Program-made: the position numbers and the translations under genes
In this document: positions 7,200 through 16,783 of the stretch, in pieces
How positions within the stretch are numbered: position 1 is the stretch's first letter
How the letters are laid out: each line of letters starts with the position of its first letter
The notes under the pieces: generated by a model
Databases searched by the model: none
The model's input: only the letters and a program-made list of their open reading frames with translations
Told to the model about the DNA's origin: nothing
DNA from: Lewinellaceae bacterium
GTDB lineage: Bacteria > Bacteroidota > Bacteroidia > Chitinophagales > Saprospiraceae
Length of the DNA stretch: 64,000 nucleotides
Assembly (NCBI GenBank): GCA_020636375.1
Contig: JACJXZ010000009.1
Span: 310,001-374,000 of the forward strand
Direction of reading: 5' to 3'

Positions 7200-10100
7200 C
7201 TACTGCATGGCTGTATCTTCCACCCGGTGCCGGTCCGCTTCGGCAAAACGCAGGTACAGGGACGGCATCACGAGCAGGTTCAGCAAGGTCGAGGTGACCA
7301 GGCCACCCAGGATGACGATCGCCATCGGCAATTCTATCTCGTGCCCCGGGATATCTCCCGCCCAGACCAGCGGCAGCAACGCCAGGGCGGTAGTCGTCGC
7401 CGTCATCAGGATGGGCGCCAGGCGTTCCCGTGCGCCCCGCATGACCAGCTCGCGGCCAAAGGCCATGCCCTCGTACTTTTCGAGGTGCTGAAAGTGGTTG
7501 ATCATCAGGATGCCGTTGCGGGCGGCAATCCCCAGGATGGTCAGAAAACCGACCATCGACCCGAGGGAGATGACGCCGCTGCCAAAATAGGCGGCCAGGA
7601 TGCCGCCCACCAGGGCCGTCGGCAACAACAGGAAAGCCAGCGTAGCCAGCCGGGGGCTCTTGAACGAAGAATGCAGCAACAGGTAGATGGCCAGCAGGGC
7701 AAGGACGGCGAACATCAACATGCGCCGCTGAACGGCCTGCCGCTCCGCGAATTCGCCCAGGACTTCCGGATGGTATTCATGAGGGAAGCTGACTTTCGCC
7801 AGCGCCTCCTCCACGTCAGCCATCACCGCGCCGAGGTCCCGGCCTTTGACGTTGGCCGCCACGTCGAGGCGGCGGGCGAGGTTCTCCCGCTTGATCACAT
7901 TAGGCGTGGGCGTGATGCCGATGTCGGCGATCTCTTTCATCTGTACATGGCCGCCACCGGGCACGTCGATGAGCAGGTTCTCGATGTCGGTCAGGCTGGC
8001 ACGCGCCTCGGGCACACTCCACACCTGGACGTCGTAGGCCTTGCCGTCCCGGAAAATGTCGCCCACTTCCTCACCGGCCACCAGGGTCGATGCCGCACGG
8101 CGGACATCCCCCGGCTTGATCCCGTATTGGCGGGCCTTGTCGAGGTCTACCCGAACCTGAACCTGGGGAATCTCCTCGTTCAACTCCACGTGCAGGTCGA
8201 CGAGGCCTTCGATGCCCTGCAGGTTGTCCCGGATCTCCCGCGCCTTGCTGCGCAGGACCTCCAGCTCGGGGCCGTACAGGCGGATGACGATGGTCTCGGA
8301 GGTCCCGGTCAATACTTCCCGTATCCTTTCCTTGAGGTAGGTCAGCACGTCCCGGTAAAGCCCTGGGTATCCGTCGACCAGCATCTGAATCTTATTCACC
8401 GTTTCGTCATAATCGACTTCCGGGCTGACGCTGATCCAGTTCTCCCCGAAATTGACCCCGACCACCTCATCCATGTAAAAGGCCTGCCCGATGTGGGCGC
8501 CAAAGTTGCGCACCCCTTCGATCGAGCGCAGCTCCTTGCTGCCCTGCATGGTGATCCGGTTCATCTCCGGCCAGGAGGTGCCTGGTTTGGTGACCCAGTG
8601 CATCAGGAAATCCCGTTCTTTGAAGGACGGCAGGAGCGACTGCCCGAGCCGGGGCAGCACCAGCAGGCCAGCCAGCACTACAGCGCCCACCACCGCATAG
8701 GCCCGCTTCGGTTGGTCGACAATGCCGGAAAGGATAGAATCGTAAATGCGGTGCAGCCATTTCAGCAGGCGAGGCTCCCGGCGCTCCAGCGGTACTTTGC
8801 GCAGGAGGATGTAACTCATGGCCGGGGTGACGGTCAGGGCCACAAAGGTGGACGCGGCGATAGCGATGGCGTAGGAAAAGGCCAGCGGCTGGAAGAAGGC
8901 GCCGGACAGGCCTTTCATCACAAAGACCGGCACCAGGGCCGCCACTTCGATCAGGGTCGAAAAGATGATGGCGTGGCGCACCTCGTAGGACGCCTCCATG
9001 ATGACTTTGCTAAACGGTACGTTCTCTCCTGCCTGGCGGTGCTCGCGCAGCCGCCGGACGATGTTCTCCACGTCGACGATGGCGTCGTCGACCACGGCCC
9101 CCAGGGCGATCACGAAGCCCGCCAGGATCATGGTGTTGATGGTCGCACCCCTGAAGTACAGCACCAGCGCGCCCGCCATCAACGACAGCGGGATCGCCAC
9201 ACAACTGATCAGGGTGACCCGCCATTCGAAAAGGAAAACAAAAAGCACGATGATGACCAGCACACAGGCGATGAGCAGGGCGCTGCTTAAGTTGTCGATC
9301 GACATGTCGATGTAGGTCGCCGGGCGGAAAATCTCGGTGTCGATCTCCACACCGGGCAGGCCGGGCTTCAATTTGGCGATCGCGGCCTCCACTCCTTCGG
9401 TGATGTCTTTGGTGTTGCCCCAGGGCAGCTTCTCAACGATGAGCATCAGGCCGATGGAGTCGTTGATGATCGCGTCGCCAACCATTTGCTGATGGTCCGT
9501 TACTACCTTGGCCACGTCGCTCAGCAGTATTTTTTCACCCCGGCTGTTTGTCCTGACGACTACTTCCGCCAGCTTGTCGGGGTCAGTCAGGGGCAGGATG
9601 TGCCGCACCCCATATCGCGTGTCCCCCGTTTCCACCCATCCGCCGGTGCCGATCATGGCGCCGCCGGAATACCGCAGGATGCCGACGTTCAGGGCGTCGG
9701 CAGTAGCCTCCATCACCTCATCCAGGGTGACGCCATGTTCCACCATTTTCCCGGGTACGACCTCCACGGCCTGCAGCTTGATCCGCTCTCCCCATATAGC
9801 GACGTTGGCAACCCCGGGCACTCCCAGGATGGCGTCATTGAGCTTCCAGTAAGTCAGCATGGACAGGTCGATCACCGACAGGCTATCGGAAGAGATGCCG
9901 ATCTTCATGCAGCGGCTGGTAGCCGACAGCGGTTGCAGCATCAGGGGCGGCGCCGCCCAGGTCGGCAGGGTCGGCGTGGCGGTAGCGATCTTTTCCGACA
10001 CCAGTTGCCGGGCCCTCATCAGGTCCGTTCCCGGCTCGAAGATCATCCGGATGGCGGATAGCTGAGAAACGGACTTGGACCGCATGATGTCCAGCCCGGG

Positions 10101-10328
10101 TATCCCGTTGAAGGCTTGTTCCAGAGGCACGGTGACCAGCGCTTCCACTTCGTTCGACTCCAACCCCAGGCAGATGGTCTGGACCTCCACGACAGGCGGA
10201 GCAAACTCGGGGAAGACGTCCACCGGCATATCGCGTACCTGCCTGATGCCGAAATACAGCATGGCCACCGCGACAGCGATCACCAGGTACCGAAACCTTA
10301 GGCTCGATTTTACTATAGATCTTAGCAT
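7200..10328 (-). CDS. RND heavy-metal-efflux-type permease A (cassette 1)
   Basis: A 1042-residue inner-membrane RND protein of the CusA/CzcA type. The N-terminus is the usual helix followed by MPVDVFPEFAPP. TM4 carries the proton-relay aspartates in GAVVDDAIVDVEN (about residue 400-410), and later parts show TPAMSYILL and GIAARNGILMINH. Two periplasmic porter loops flank the halves. It is the third gene of a minus-strand operon, 17 bp after the mini-adaptor lipoprotein and followed by the porin. It is a close paralog of the permease at 23312-26407, with most residues identical by eye. The substrate (metal ion or other) cannot be told from sequence. Confidence 0.88.
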   Translation of the reverse strand: MLRSIVKSSLRFRYLVIAVAVAMLYFGIRQVRDMPVDVFPEFAPPVVEVQTICLGLESNEVEALVTVPLEQAFNGIPGLDIMRSKSVSQLSAIRMIFEPGTDLMRARQLVSEKIATATPTLPTWAAPPLMLQPLSATSRCMKIGISSDSLSVIDLSMLTYWKLNDAILGVPGVANVAIWGERIKLQAVEVVPGKMVEHGVTLDEVMEATADALNVGILRYSGGAMIGTGGWVETGDTRYGVRHILPLTDPDKLAEVVVRTNSRGEKILLSDVAKVVTDHQQMVGDAIINDSIGLMLIVEKLPWGNTKDITEGVEAAIAKLKPGLPGVEIDTEIFRPATYIDMSIDNLSSALLIACVLVIIVLFVFLFEWRVTLISCVAIPLSLMAGALVLYFRGATINTMILAGFVIALGAVVDDAIVDVENIVRRLREHRQAGENVPFSKVIMEASYEVRHAIIFSTLIEVAALVPVFVMKGLSGAFFQPLAFSYAIAIAASTFVALTVTPAMSYILLRKVPLERREPRLLKWLHRIYDSILSGIVDQPKRAYAVVGAVVLAGLLVLPRLGQSLLPSFKERDFLMHWVTKPGTSWPEMNRITMQGSKELRSIEGVRNFGAHIGQAFYMDEVVGVNFGENWISVSPEVDYDETVNKIQMLVDGYPGLYRDVLTYLKERIREVLTGTSETIVIRLYGPELEVLRSKAREIRDNLQGIEGLVDLHVELNEEIPQVQVRVDLDKARQYGIKPGDVRRAASTLVAGEEVGDIFRDGKAYDVQVWSVPEARASLTDIENLLIDVPGGGHVQMKEIADIGITPTPNVIKRENLARRLDVAANVKGRDLGAVMADVEEALAKVSFPHEYHPEVLGEFAERQAVQRRMLMFAVLALLAIYLLLHSSFKSPRLATLAFLLLPTALVGGILAAYFGSGVISLGSMVGFLTILGIAARNGILMINHFQHLEKYEGMAFGRELVMRGARERLAPILMTATTTALALLPLVWAGDIPGHEIELPMAIVILGGLVTSTLLNLLVMPSLYLRFAEADRHRVEDTAMQ

Positions 10329-10345
10329 GATTTTTTGTTTTTGGT

Positions 10346-10798
10346 TTAGTGCCCTACTTTATACTCTGCGCCGAACAGCTCGGCGGCGCCAACCGTCACC
10401 ACTTTGGTCCCGGCCGGCGGGCCTTCCAGCAGGATGGCCTTGTCGCCTTCAATGAAGTCGACCACGACCTCGTGCCGGATGAAAGTCAATGGTTCAGGAT
10501 TGGTGTAAACCCATACGTGGGCCTGCGCATCGTAGATCAGCGCGGAGTATGGGATGACGGCCCGCAACTCCGCCGGGCTGTGGGCGATTATCTCTTCTGC
10601 CACCGGGGCCGTTTGGATCATAAGCCGCTCCGCCGCTTTCTCCGTCAGGGCCAGCTTGCTCAGCTCACTGCCCTCAATATGCTCCAGGTGGGCCGGCTCG
10701 ATGTGCTCGTAGTTGCTGCTTTTCTTCTGGCAGCCAATGAGCTGCAGGGCAGCGACGAGCAAAAGGATCAAACCTGTTTTATTATTTACCGCTCTCAT
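10346..10798 (-). CDS. Short RND adaptor-like lipoprotein (cassette 1)
   Basis: About 150 residues. A lipoprotein signal (MRAVNNKTGLILLLVAALQL then IGC) anchors it to a membrane. The body matches only the C-terminal part of periplasmic adaptor proteins: IPYSALIYDAQAHVWVYTNP, then GPPAGTKVVTVGAAELFG. The coiled-coil hairpin, lipoyl and most of the barrel domains of CusB-like adaptors are absent. The frame opens at 10822, but the lipobox fits a start at 10798. It lies between the two permease genes. A homolog is at 26423-26875. Whether it bridges to an outer-membrane channel is unknown. Confidence 0.8.
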   Translation of the reverse strand: MRAVNNKTGLILLLVAALQLIGCQKKSSNYEHIEPAHLEHIEGSELSKLALTEKAAERLMIQTAPVAEEIIAHSPAELRAVIPYSALIYDAQAHVWVYTNPEPLTFIRHEVVVDFIEGDKAILLEGPPAGTKVVTVGAAELFGAEYKVGH

Positions 10799-10844
10799 TG
10801 CTTCTGCTTTTCTGGTTGACAATCAGGAATCTTCTGCGGTGAGG

Positions 10845-10946
10845 GGCTACCCATCTAAGGTTGGACATTCCATGCCTCCTGCAAACGCTTGGCCTCGACT
10901 CCGCTCGGCTTTCCCCTTTCTGCTGTCCAACCTTAGGCGGATAGCC
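10845..10946. repeat. MITE-like inverted-repeat element, copy 2
   Basis: The arms GGCTACCCATCTAAGGTTGG and CCAACCTTAGGCGGATAGCC are imperfect inverses of each other and match the arms at 3397-3509. The core is about 57 bp and non-coding. The element sits in the gap between permease B and the adaptor gene. A GTTGTC-rich hairpin at about 10964-11010 follows, so this operon gap may attenuate or process the message. Confidence 0.6.
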
Positions 10947-11022
10947 CGGTGAGGGGGGCGGTTGTCGTTTGTCGGTTGTTTGTTGGAGCAACCGGCAACG
11001 GACAACAACTGCTCCCCTGCTC

Positions 11023-14000
11023 CTACACGGGCTCCGCGACTTCCAGCTCGAGGATCGACTTTTCTTCCTCGATCACTTCTTCCGACACCCTGCCAAAGGC
11101 CAGGAAAAGGGCCGGCAGCACGAACAAGCTGACCAGCAGGGAGGTGGCCAGGCCGCCCAGCAGGGCCAGAGATATAGGCGCCAGCATGCCCATTCCGGGG
11201 GCATTGGGGAAAAAGGCGAAGGGCAGGAAGGCTGCCGCCGTGATGATGGCCGTCATCAGGATGGGCTTCAACCGGCTCTGAACGCCGCGAAGGATGAGGC
11301 CGGCGCTGACCGTCCCGCCTTCCATTTCCAACTGCAGAAAACGGTTGATCAGGAGGATACCGTGATAGGCCGTGATGCCGAATACCGCCAGCATTCCCGC
11401 CAGGACGCCCATCGACAAACCGTCGCCGATCAGCCAGGCAACCAGCGCGCTGCCGGAAAGGGCGAACAGGAAGCTGGGCAAAACCGACATGGACAAGCGC
11501 CAGCTCCAGAAAGATGCCTGCAGAAGCAGGAAGATGCCGATCAGGCAGGCGAGGGCAACGCCCCAGAGTTGGCTCTTCGCCTCCTGTATTTTTGTGTAAT
11601 CTCCGATCAGCTCGGCGTGGTACTCAAGGGGGAAATCGACCTGGGCCAGGCTGCGTTCGATGTCATCGGCCAGGGCATTGATATTGCCGCCCGGCACGTT
11701 GAAGTTGACGTCCATGTACTGGGAAACCATCTCGCGGCGGATAACTGCCGGGTTCGGTTTCTGCCGGACATCCGCCACTTCTCCTACGCGCACCTGCCCG
11801 CCGCCGGGCAAGTCTACCAGAAGGTCGCGCACGCTGCCGATGCTGCTGCGCACCTCCGGTACCCCCCAAACCACTACTTCGAACACTTTTTGCCCCTCGA
11901 ACAGGTTGCCCACCTCGATGCCCGCCAGCAGGGTGGCTGCGGCGCGGCGCACATCGCCCGGCTTGATGCCATGGCTCTTTGCCTTCTCCAGGTCAACCTC
12001 GATCTCAATGGTGGGTTCCATCGGCGGGTAATCCACCTGTACGCCTGTGAGGCCGTTGACGCCCGAAACCGCTTTTTGCACCTCCTCCGCCTTTTGTTTC
12101 AGGATATCCTGATTTTCGCCGTAGACCCGAACGGCATAAAGTTTGCCTTCCGTGCCGCTGAGCGTCCGGCTGAGGATTTGCTGCTGATAGGTCATGACGT
12201 CGCTGGCCATATCCGGGTACCTGTCGAGAACCTCCTGTACGGAAGATACGGTTGCATCATAATCTGCATCGTCATCCATGCTGATCCAGATTTCTCCGGA
12301 GTTTACATTGACCACTTTGTCGGACATCACTGCCCGCCCGATGTGGGCAGCGACATTGGTGATACCCGGAATGGTCCGCAGCTGGCCGATCGCCTCCTGG
12401 GTGGCCTGGACCATCTGGGGGTGAGAAGTACCGTAGGGCGCATCCCAGGTGATCACCAAATCCCGTTCATTGAACCTCGGTGCCCGCAGCCCCTCGCCCA
12501 GCATAGATATGGACACGATGCCAACCACGGCGATCACACTCAGCAGGGCATAGCTCAGCGCGGGCCGTTGCAGGAAGCGGGCGACGCCGGCATTGAAAGC
12601 GCCGCTCAGGGAAGCCAGAACGGGAGATTCCCGCTTTGCCACCGTCGATTTGGAGAACACCATCAGGCTCAGTGCCGGCACGACGATGATAGCCGTGAGG
12701 GTAGAAGCCGCCAGGGCAAGCAGGAAAGCGCCGGCCAGCGGGCTGAGGAAAGCGCCGGCCGTGCCTGCAAAGAAGAATAAAGGCAGGGCGGCCAGCAGGA
12801 GGATCATCGTCCCGAAGAGGATGGGGCTTCGGGTTTCTCTGGCCGCTTCGAGAACGATGTTGGCAGTTGTCCTGTCAGAACCGGCATCGCGTTCCTGCTG
12901 CAGGCGCCGTTGGATATTTTCCACCGTGCTGACGGCATCGTCGATGATAACCCCCAGGGCCATGACCAGGCCGGCGGTAACCATCATGTTGAAAATGACG
13001 CCCTGCAGATACAAGATGTAGGTGCCGGCGATCAGCGACAATACGATGGCAACGACACTCACGAAGGCGGCGCGCCATTCATAGAAGAACAGGAAGAGCA
13101 GGCCAATAACCAGGGCCAGGCCGATGCCCAGAGCCAGGGCCAGGTTGCCGAATGCGGCTTCAATTGACCTTGCCGGCTGGTATATTTCAGTATCGAAGGC
13201 CACGCCGGCCAGCCCAGGTACCAGTTTTTCCAGGGCGTCCTCTACGGCTTCGGTCACCCGGACCGTGCTGGCCCAGGGGAATTTTTCGATCACCAGCATC
13301 AGGCCGGGGTTGCCGTTGACGATGGCGTCGCCGATGAGCGGCTGGTGGTTTTCTACCACGGCCGCAATGTCTCCCAACACCATATCCTTACGCCCACCGA
13401 CAGCCACTTTCGCCAGGTCTTCCGGGTTGGAAATGGGCAGGAGGTGGCGGATGCCCAGCCTTTGGTTGGGCGTGTCGAAGAAGCCGCCAGTGCCGGGAGT
13501 CGATGAATTCAGGTAGGTCAGGGGAGACACCCATAGGGCTTCCCCGGTAGTCTTGATCACGTCCTGCAGGGCTACGCCCCTTTCCGCCAGCCTTTCCGGG
13601 TCGACCTGCACCTGCAGCTGGCGTTTGCGCTGCCCCCAGATGGAGACGTTGGCCACGCCTTCCACCCCCATGAGGTAGGGTTGAATGGTCCAGCGGGCCA
13701 GCACCGACAGGTCGATGAGGGACATGTCCTGCGCCGCCGGCGTCAGGCCTACCTTCATCACCCGGCTGGCAGAGGAGTAGGGCTGCAACATGATCGGCGG
13801 TTTGGAAACGTTAGGCAGGGCATGAGCCTGCGTGAGGCGCTCTGCCACGACCTGACGGGCCACCATGGGGTCGGTCCCGGGTTCAAAAACACAGACGACC
13901 CGCGACAGGCCCGGCATAGACTCCGACCAGATCTCGTCCAGATAGGCGACCCCGTTCAGCAAGTCTTGCTCCAGGGCTACAGTCAGTATTTCTTCGATTT

Positions 14001-14175
14001 CTTCTGCGGACAGCCCAAGCGCTTCGGTTTGAACTTCCACGTATACCGGTGAGAACTCGGGGTAGGCCCCCAATTGCATGTCACGAAGTTGTGCAATGCC
14101 AAAAACGATCAACAGGGCTGCAATGGCTGCAACCACTAGCCGGGCTTTCATGCTCGACATAATTATCCCACGCAT
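11023..14175 (-). CDS. RND efflux permease B (cassette 1)
   Basis: A 1050-residue RND permease, first gene of the minus-strand operon. It is clearly distinct from permease A in the same operon (for example MQLGAYPEFSPVYVEVQTEA at the N-terminus) but matches permease B of cassette 2 (26998-30150). TM4 has the paired aspartates in GVIIDDAVSTVEN, so proton coupling looks intact; the first residues after DDA are less conserved than in permease A. It ends in an acidic tail (EEVIEEEKSILELE). Two different RND permeases in one operon suggest a mixed trimer, as in MdtBC, but this is inference. Confidence 0.87.
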   Translation of the reverse strand: MRGIIMSSMKARLVVAAIAALLIVFGIAQLRDMQLGAYPEFSPVYVEVQTEALGLSAEEIEEILTVALEQDLLNGVAYLDEIWSESMPGLSRVVCVFEPGTDPMVARQVVAERLTQAHALPNVSKPPIMLQPYSSASRVMKVGLTPAAQDMSLIDLSVLARWTIQPYLMGVEGVANVSIWGQRKRQLQVQVDPERLAERGVALQDVIKTTGEALWVSPLTYLNSSTPGTGGFFDTPNQRLGIRHLLPISNPEDLAKVAVGGRKDMVLGDIAAVVENHQPLIGDAIVNGNPGLMLVIEKFPWASTVRVTEAVEDALEKLVPGLAGVAFDTEIYQPARSIEAAFGNLALALGIGLALVIGLLFLFFYEWRAAFVSVVAIVLSLIAGTYILYLQGVIFNMMVTAGLVMALGVIIDDAVSTVENIQRRLQQERDAGSDRTTANIVLEAARETRSPILFGTMILLLAALPLFFFAGTAGAFLSPLAGAFLLALAASTLTAIIVVPALSLMVFSKSTVAKRESPVLASLSGAFNAGVARFLQRPALSYALLSVIAVVGIVSISMLGEGLRAPRFNERDLVITWDAPYGTSHPQMVQATQEAIGQLRTIPGITNVAAHIGRAVMSDKVVNVNSGEIWISMDDDADYDATVSSVQEVLDRYPDMASDVMTYQQQILSRTLSGTEGKLYAVRVYGENQDILKQKAEEVQKAVSGVNGLTGVQVDYPPMEPTIEIEVDLEKAKSHGIKPGDVRRAAATLLAGIEVGNLFEGQKVFEVVVWGVPEVRSSIGSVRDLLVDLPGGGQVRVGEVADVRQKPNPAVIRREMVSQYMDVNFNVPGGNINALADDIERSLAQVDFPLEYHAELIGDYTKIQEAKSQLWGVALACLIGIFLLLQASFWSWRLSMSVLPSFLFALSGSALVAWLIGDGLSMGVLAGMLAVFGITAYHGILLINRFLQLEMEGGTVSAGLILRGVQSRLKPILMTAIITAAAFLPFAFFPNAPGMGMLAPISLALLGGLATSLLVSLFVLPALFLAFGRVSEEVIEEEKSILELEVAEPV

Positions 14176-14753
14176 AGTATCCAGGTTTTAGTTAAGGATA
14201 TAGCTGTGCCCCCTCTGTCTTGGTTAAAGAAGAGCACAAATGATCTTATTCGCTCGGAAAATATGGTTGTCGGCCAAGAGGATGTGAAATGGCCAAAAGG
14301 GTGGCCCCGGAACTTGCCGCAGTTGGAAAAGCAACGGCTACGCTCCGTGAAATACCCGCTTTAATCCCATAATCGAATGGGCAGAAGGAAAACGAAATGT
14401 CACTTCTTAACGAGTGTCGTCAACAGGGAACGGCGATAATCTTCTGTGCTTTAAGGACTTGAGGACTTTAGTGGAAAACAGTGCCTCTCTGAGGCAGATG
14501 GGCTTAACAGTTGTTCGTAAATTTAGCGGATACAAAGTCGTTTTACGGAAGAAAAATTTGCCCGGGAAGCTTTTCATTTCATTGGTTACAGGGTTCGTCT
14601 TTATTCATACAGCGCTCTGAAGTAACGGAAGAATCGGAATCCAGATTGGAATAGAAAAATTCTTCCGACCCGTTAATATGCAAAAAAAAACGATAGTAAA
14701 CAAATTAATTGCACGTTTTTTTAACCAATTTTTAACTATTTTTCAGGAGCAAG
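14176..14753. other. Intergenic region upstream of RND operon 1
   Basis: Nearly 580 bp between the start of RND permease B and the end of the phosphatase gene. It presumably carries the RND operon promoter, but I see no clear TAnnTTTG box in the minus direction. The part at 14690-14750 is AT-rich. A 68-codon plus-strand frame at 14414-14620 lacks any convincing protein features, and I do not call it. Confidence 0.5.
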
Positions 14754-16193
14754 TCAATCCGCCCCCTCTAACCCCTTCACCTGCAGGTCCTTTCTGCCCT
14801 TGTTCCGGGCTTTGTATTCTTCAAAGCGCTGCCGGTATTCCCGCACCTCTTCCTCCTCCATTTTGAGCTGTAGCCGCTCCGGGATGCTGATGATCTCGGG
14901 CACGTCTTTCGGCGTTCTGTCGATGAATTTGTTGGCGCCGTCATTCCTTTTGCGCAGCTCGAAGGCGTCGTACAACTGGCCGGTAGCGGTGTAAGCTTCA
15001 TAGGACAGGAGGTTGCCATCGACTTTGATGATCTGGTACAGCTGAGTGTTGGAGGCCGCCCGTTCCATCCACTCTTCGAAATTCAGGTTGTACATCTTCG
15101 GGCCGCTGACCGAGACGACGTAGATGGGGCCTTTATCCTTCCGGCTGGCGCCGAACTGCAGGTTGTGTCCCCGGCCGTAGCTGTGGTCATGCCCCTGAAG
15201 GACGAGGTCGACGCCGTATTTTTCAAATAAAGGCTGGAAGGCTTCCCGGACCTCTTCGTTGTCCCTGCCCCTGGCTGTAGAATAAACCGGGTGGTGTTGA
15301 GTGACGATGGTCCAGCGGTTGGGGTTGTTGCTCAGCACCCCCTCCAGCCACTTCGCCTGCGCCTCTCCGGCATCGTCGTCAGCGTACAGCGCCGGCGTGT
15401 CGAGGCTGATGATGCGGGTACATTGGTAATCGAGGTAATAAACCGTTTCATCCAGGCCTTCGGGGCCGTTTGCCGGGAACGTAAAGGTGGGCTTCCAGAT
15501 TTTGGAGAGTTCGCGGCCGCCCAGCACATTACGGCCGTACTCGTGGTTGCCGGGGGTGGCGATGTTGGACTTCATGCCGTAAATCCAGCCGCCGGCGTAG
15601 AACCATTCGCCCCATTCCTCATCCCGGTTGGCGCGGTTGATCAGGTCGCCGGCATGGAGCAGGAAGTCTGCGTCGGGCATGGTGCTGTAGGCCTGGCGGA
15701 TACAGCGCGACCAAAGGGATTTGATGTCGTTCTGCGCATCCCCGAAGTACAGGAAGGCGAAGGGGGCCTCCTCGCCCGAAGCCGTTTTAAAATGAAACCA
15801 TTCGCTCCAGTGATCGCCGCTGCCTACCCGGTAAGCATACAGCGTCGCCGGCTGCAGGCCGGTGAAGGTAACGCTGTGGAAATGGGCGGCGTTGTTATCG
15901 GTGACGAGCAGCTCAGTGGCCGCTTTTACGGACGTGGCCCTGCCTGGAAAATCCGGCGAGGGGTCCGCCGGGGCAATCTCCGCAAAAGCTTCCTTGACCG
16001 AGACGTCGGTCCGCCAGGTTACGGACTGGGTGGTGGCCGGGTCGGCGCTCCAGCTCAGGATAATGCGGTCGGGGGTGGGCTGGGGGGCATAAAGGCCAGC
16101 CGGCTCTTCAAGGGTGGTAAAGGAGAAATAAAGCAGCAGAGCGGCAAGCGAAGCCGCTCCCAGGAAGAAAAAAACGAGGTGGGTGTTCTTCAT
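14754..16193 (-). CDS. Purple acid phosphatase-like metallophosphoesterase
   Basis: The N-terminal membrane anchor or signal (residues 1-25) is followed by a fibronectin-like purple-acid-phosphatase N domain (about 40-145: RIILSWSADPATTQSVTWRT, TLYAYRVGSGDHWSEW). The calcineurin-like phosphoesterase domain shows all metal-ligand motifs in order: FGDAQ, HAGDLINRANRDEEW, GNHEYGR, VTQHHPVY and QGHDHSYGR. A C-terminal lysine/glutamate-rich helix ends the protein. It would hydrolyse phosphate esters outside the cytoplasm. The TACCTTTG box upstream at 16225-16232 (minus strand) supports independent transcription. Substrate is unknown. Confidence 0.87.
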   Translation of the reverse strand: MKNTHLVFFFLGAASLAALLLYFSFTTLEEPAGLYAPQPTPDRIILSWSADPATTQSVTWRTDVSVKEAFAEIAPADPSPDFPGRATSVKAATELLVTDNNAAHFHSVTFTGLQPATLYAYRVGSGDHWSEWFHFKTASGEEAPFAFLYFGDAQNDIKSLWSRCIRQAYSTMPDADFLLHAGDLINRANRDEEWGEWFYAGGWIYGMKSNIATPGNHEYGRNVLGGRELSKIWKPTFTFPANGPEGLDETVYYLDYQCTRIISLDTPALYADDDAGEAQAKWLEGVLSNNPNRWTIVTQHHPVYSTARGRDNEEVREAFQPLFEKYGVDLVLQGHDHSYGRGHNLQFGASRKDKGPIYVVSVSGPKMYNLNFEEWMERAASNTQLYQIIKVDGNLLSYEAYTATGQLYDAFELRKRNDGANKFIDRTPKDVPEIISIPERLQLKMEEEEVREYRQRFEEYKARNKGRKDLQVKGLEGAD

Positions 16194-16224
16194 TTCAAAA
16201 GCCGGTTTGTAAACGCGGGGATCA

Positions 16225-16232
16225 CAAAGGTA
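16225..16232 (-). promoter_or_regulatory. -7 box for the phosphatase gene
   Basis: On the minus strand the sequence reads TACCTTTG, an exact match to TAnnTTTG, 32 bp before the phosphatase start codon. A -33 TTG is not clear. Confidence 0.5.
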
Positions 16233-16255
16233 CGAAATTTGCCAGGCAGGTGAAA

Positions 16256-16726
16256 CTATTTTACCCCCAGCTTTTCCCGCTCTTCCACAGATTTGAACCA
16301 GGAAATCAACCGCTCCCGTTGTTCGTTACTCAGGCGCGCTTCCGCATGCATCCTGGTATAGGACTTCAACGGCATGAGGCCCTTCTCCAGTTCCTCCGCG
16401 CACTCCTCGGCCTTATGGGCCTTTTTCTCCGCGTCATAGGCTTTCCAGGTGGAAAAGTTGAGGTGCCCGCGCGCTTCTTCGATGTGGTGGCCGATCCACC
16501 AGGAAACCGGTGCCACGTTGGTATACCAGGGGTACTTCGTCTCGTGAGAATGACAATCGTAACAGGCTTTTTTCAAAAGTTCGGCGACCTCGGCCGGCGG
16601 GGCGGCCATGGCCATGAAATCCTCTCCCGCATTGACCGGGGGGTTGGTTTTATCGATGCGGAAGAACTGGATGGCAATCAGGACGGCCAAAAGGCCAAGC
16701 AGTACCCATTTGATGATCTTTGACAT
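16256..16726 (-). CDS. Haem-binding domain protein with CXXCH motif
   Basis: A 156-residue protein with an N-terminal membrane anchor (IIKWVLLGLLAVLIAIQFF), then the hallmark of the Haem_bd family: LLKKACYDCHSHETKYPWY, containing one CYDCH c-type haem site, and PVSWWIGHHIEEARGHLNFS with further conserved histidines. It is predicted to sit in the periplasm, attached to the inner membrane, and to bind one haem. A role in redox chemistry is likely, but its partner is not known. It is between the phosphatase and DUF5916 genes on the same strand. Confidence 0.88.
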   Translation of the reverse strand: MSKIIKWVLLGLLAVLIAIQFFRIDKTNPPVNAGEDFMAMAAPPAEVAELLKKACYDCHSHETKYPWYTNVAPVSWWIGHHIEEARGHLNFSTWKAYDAEKKAHKAEECAEELEKGLMPLKSYTRMHAEARLSNEQRERLISWFKSVEEREKLGVK

Positions 16727-16783
16727 GTTAGCGTTATTTGGTGAAAAAAAAGTTTTCAGGGATTCAATGGCACATTACCGCCA

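Noticed and set aside
6945..9290. A 781-codon plus-strand frame across the porin and RND permease
   Set aside because: Antisense shadow of two well-supported genes; the translation is rich in H, Q, R and G and has no recognisable domain. The same holds for 10969-12780, 534-1784, 3399-4733, 34002-35480, 40973-42217 and 43318-44517.
14414..14620. A 68-codon plus-strand frame in the gap upstream of RND operon 1
   Set aside because: Composition is not protein-like and there is no promoter box; a weak hydrophobic end alone is not enough.
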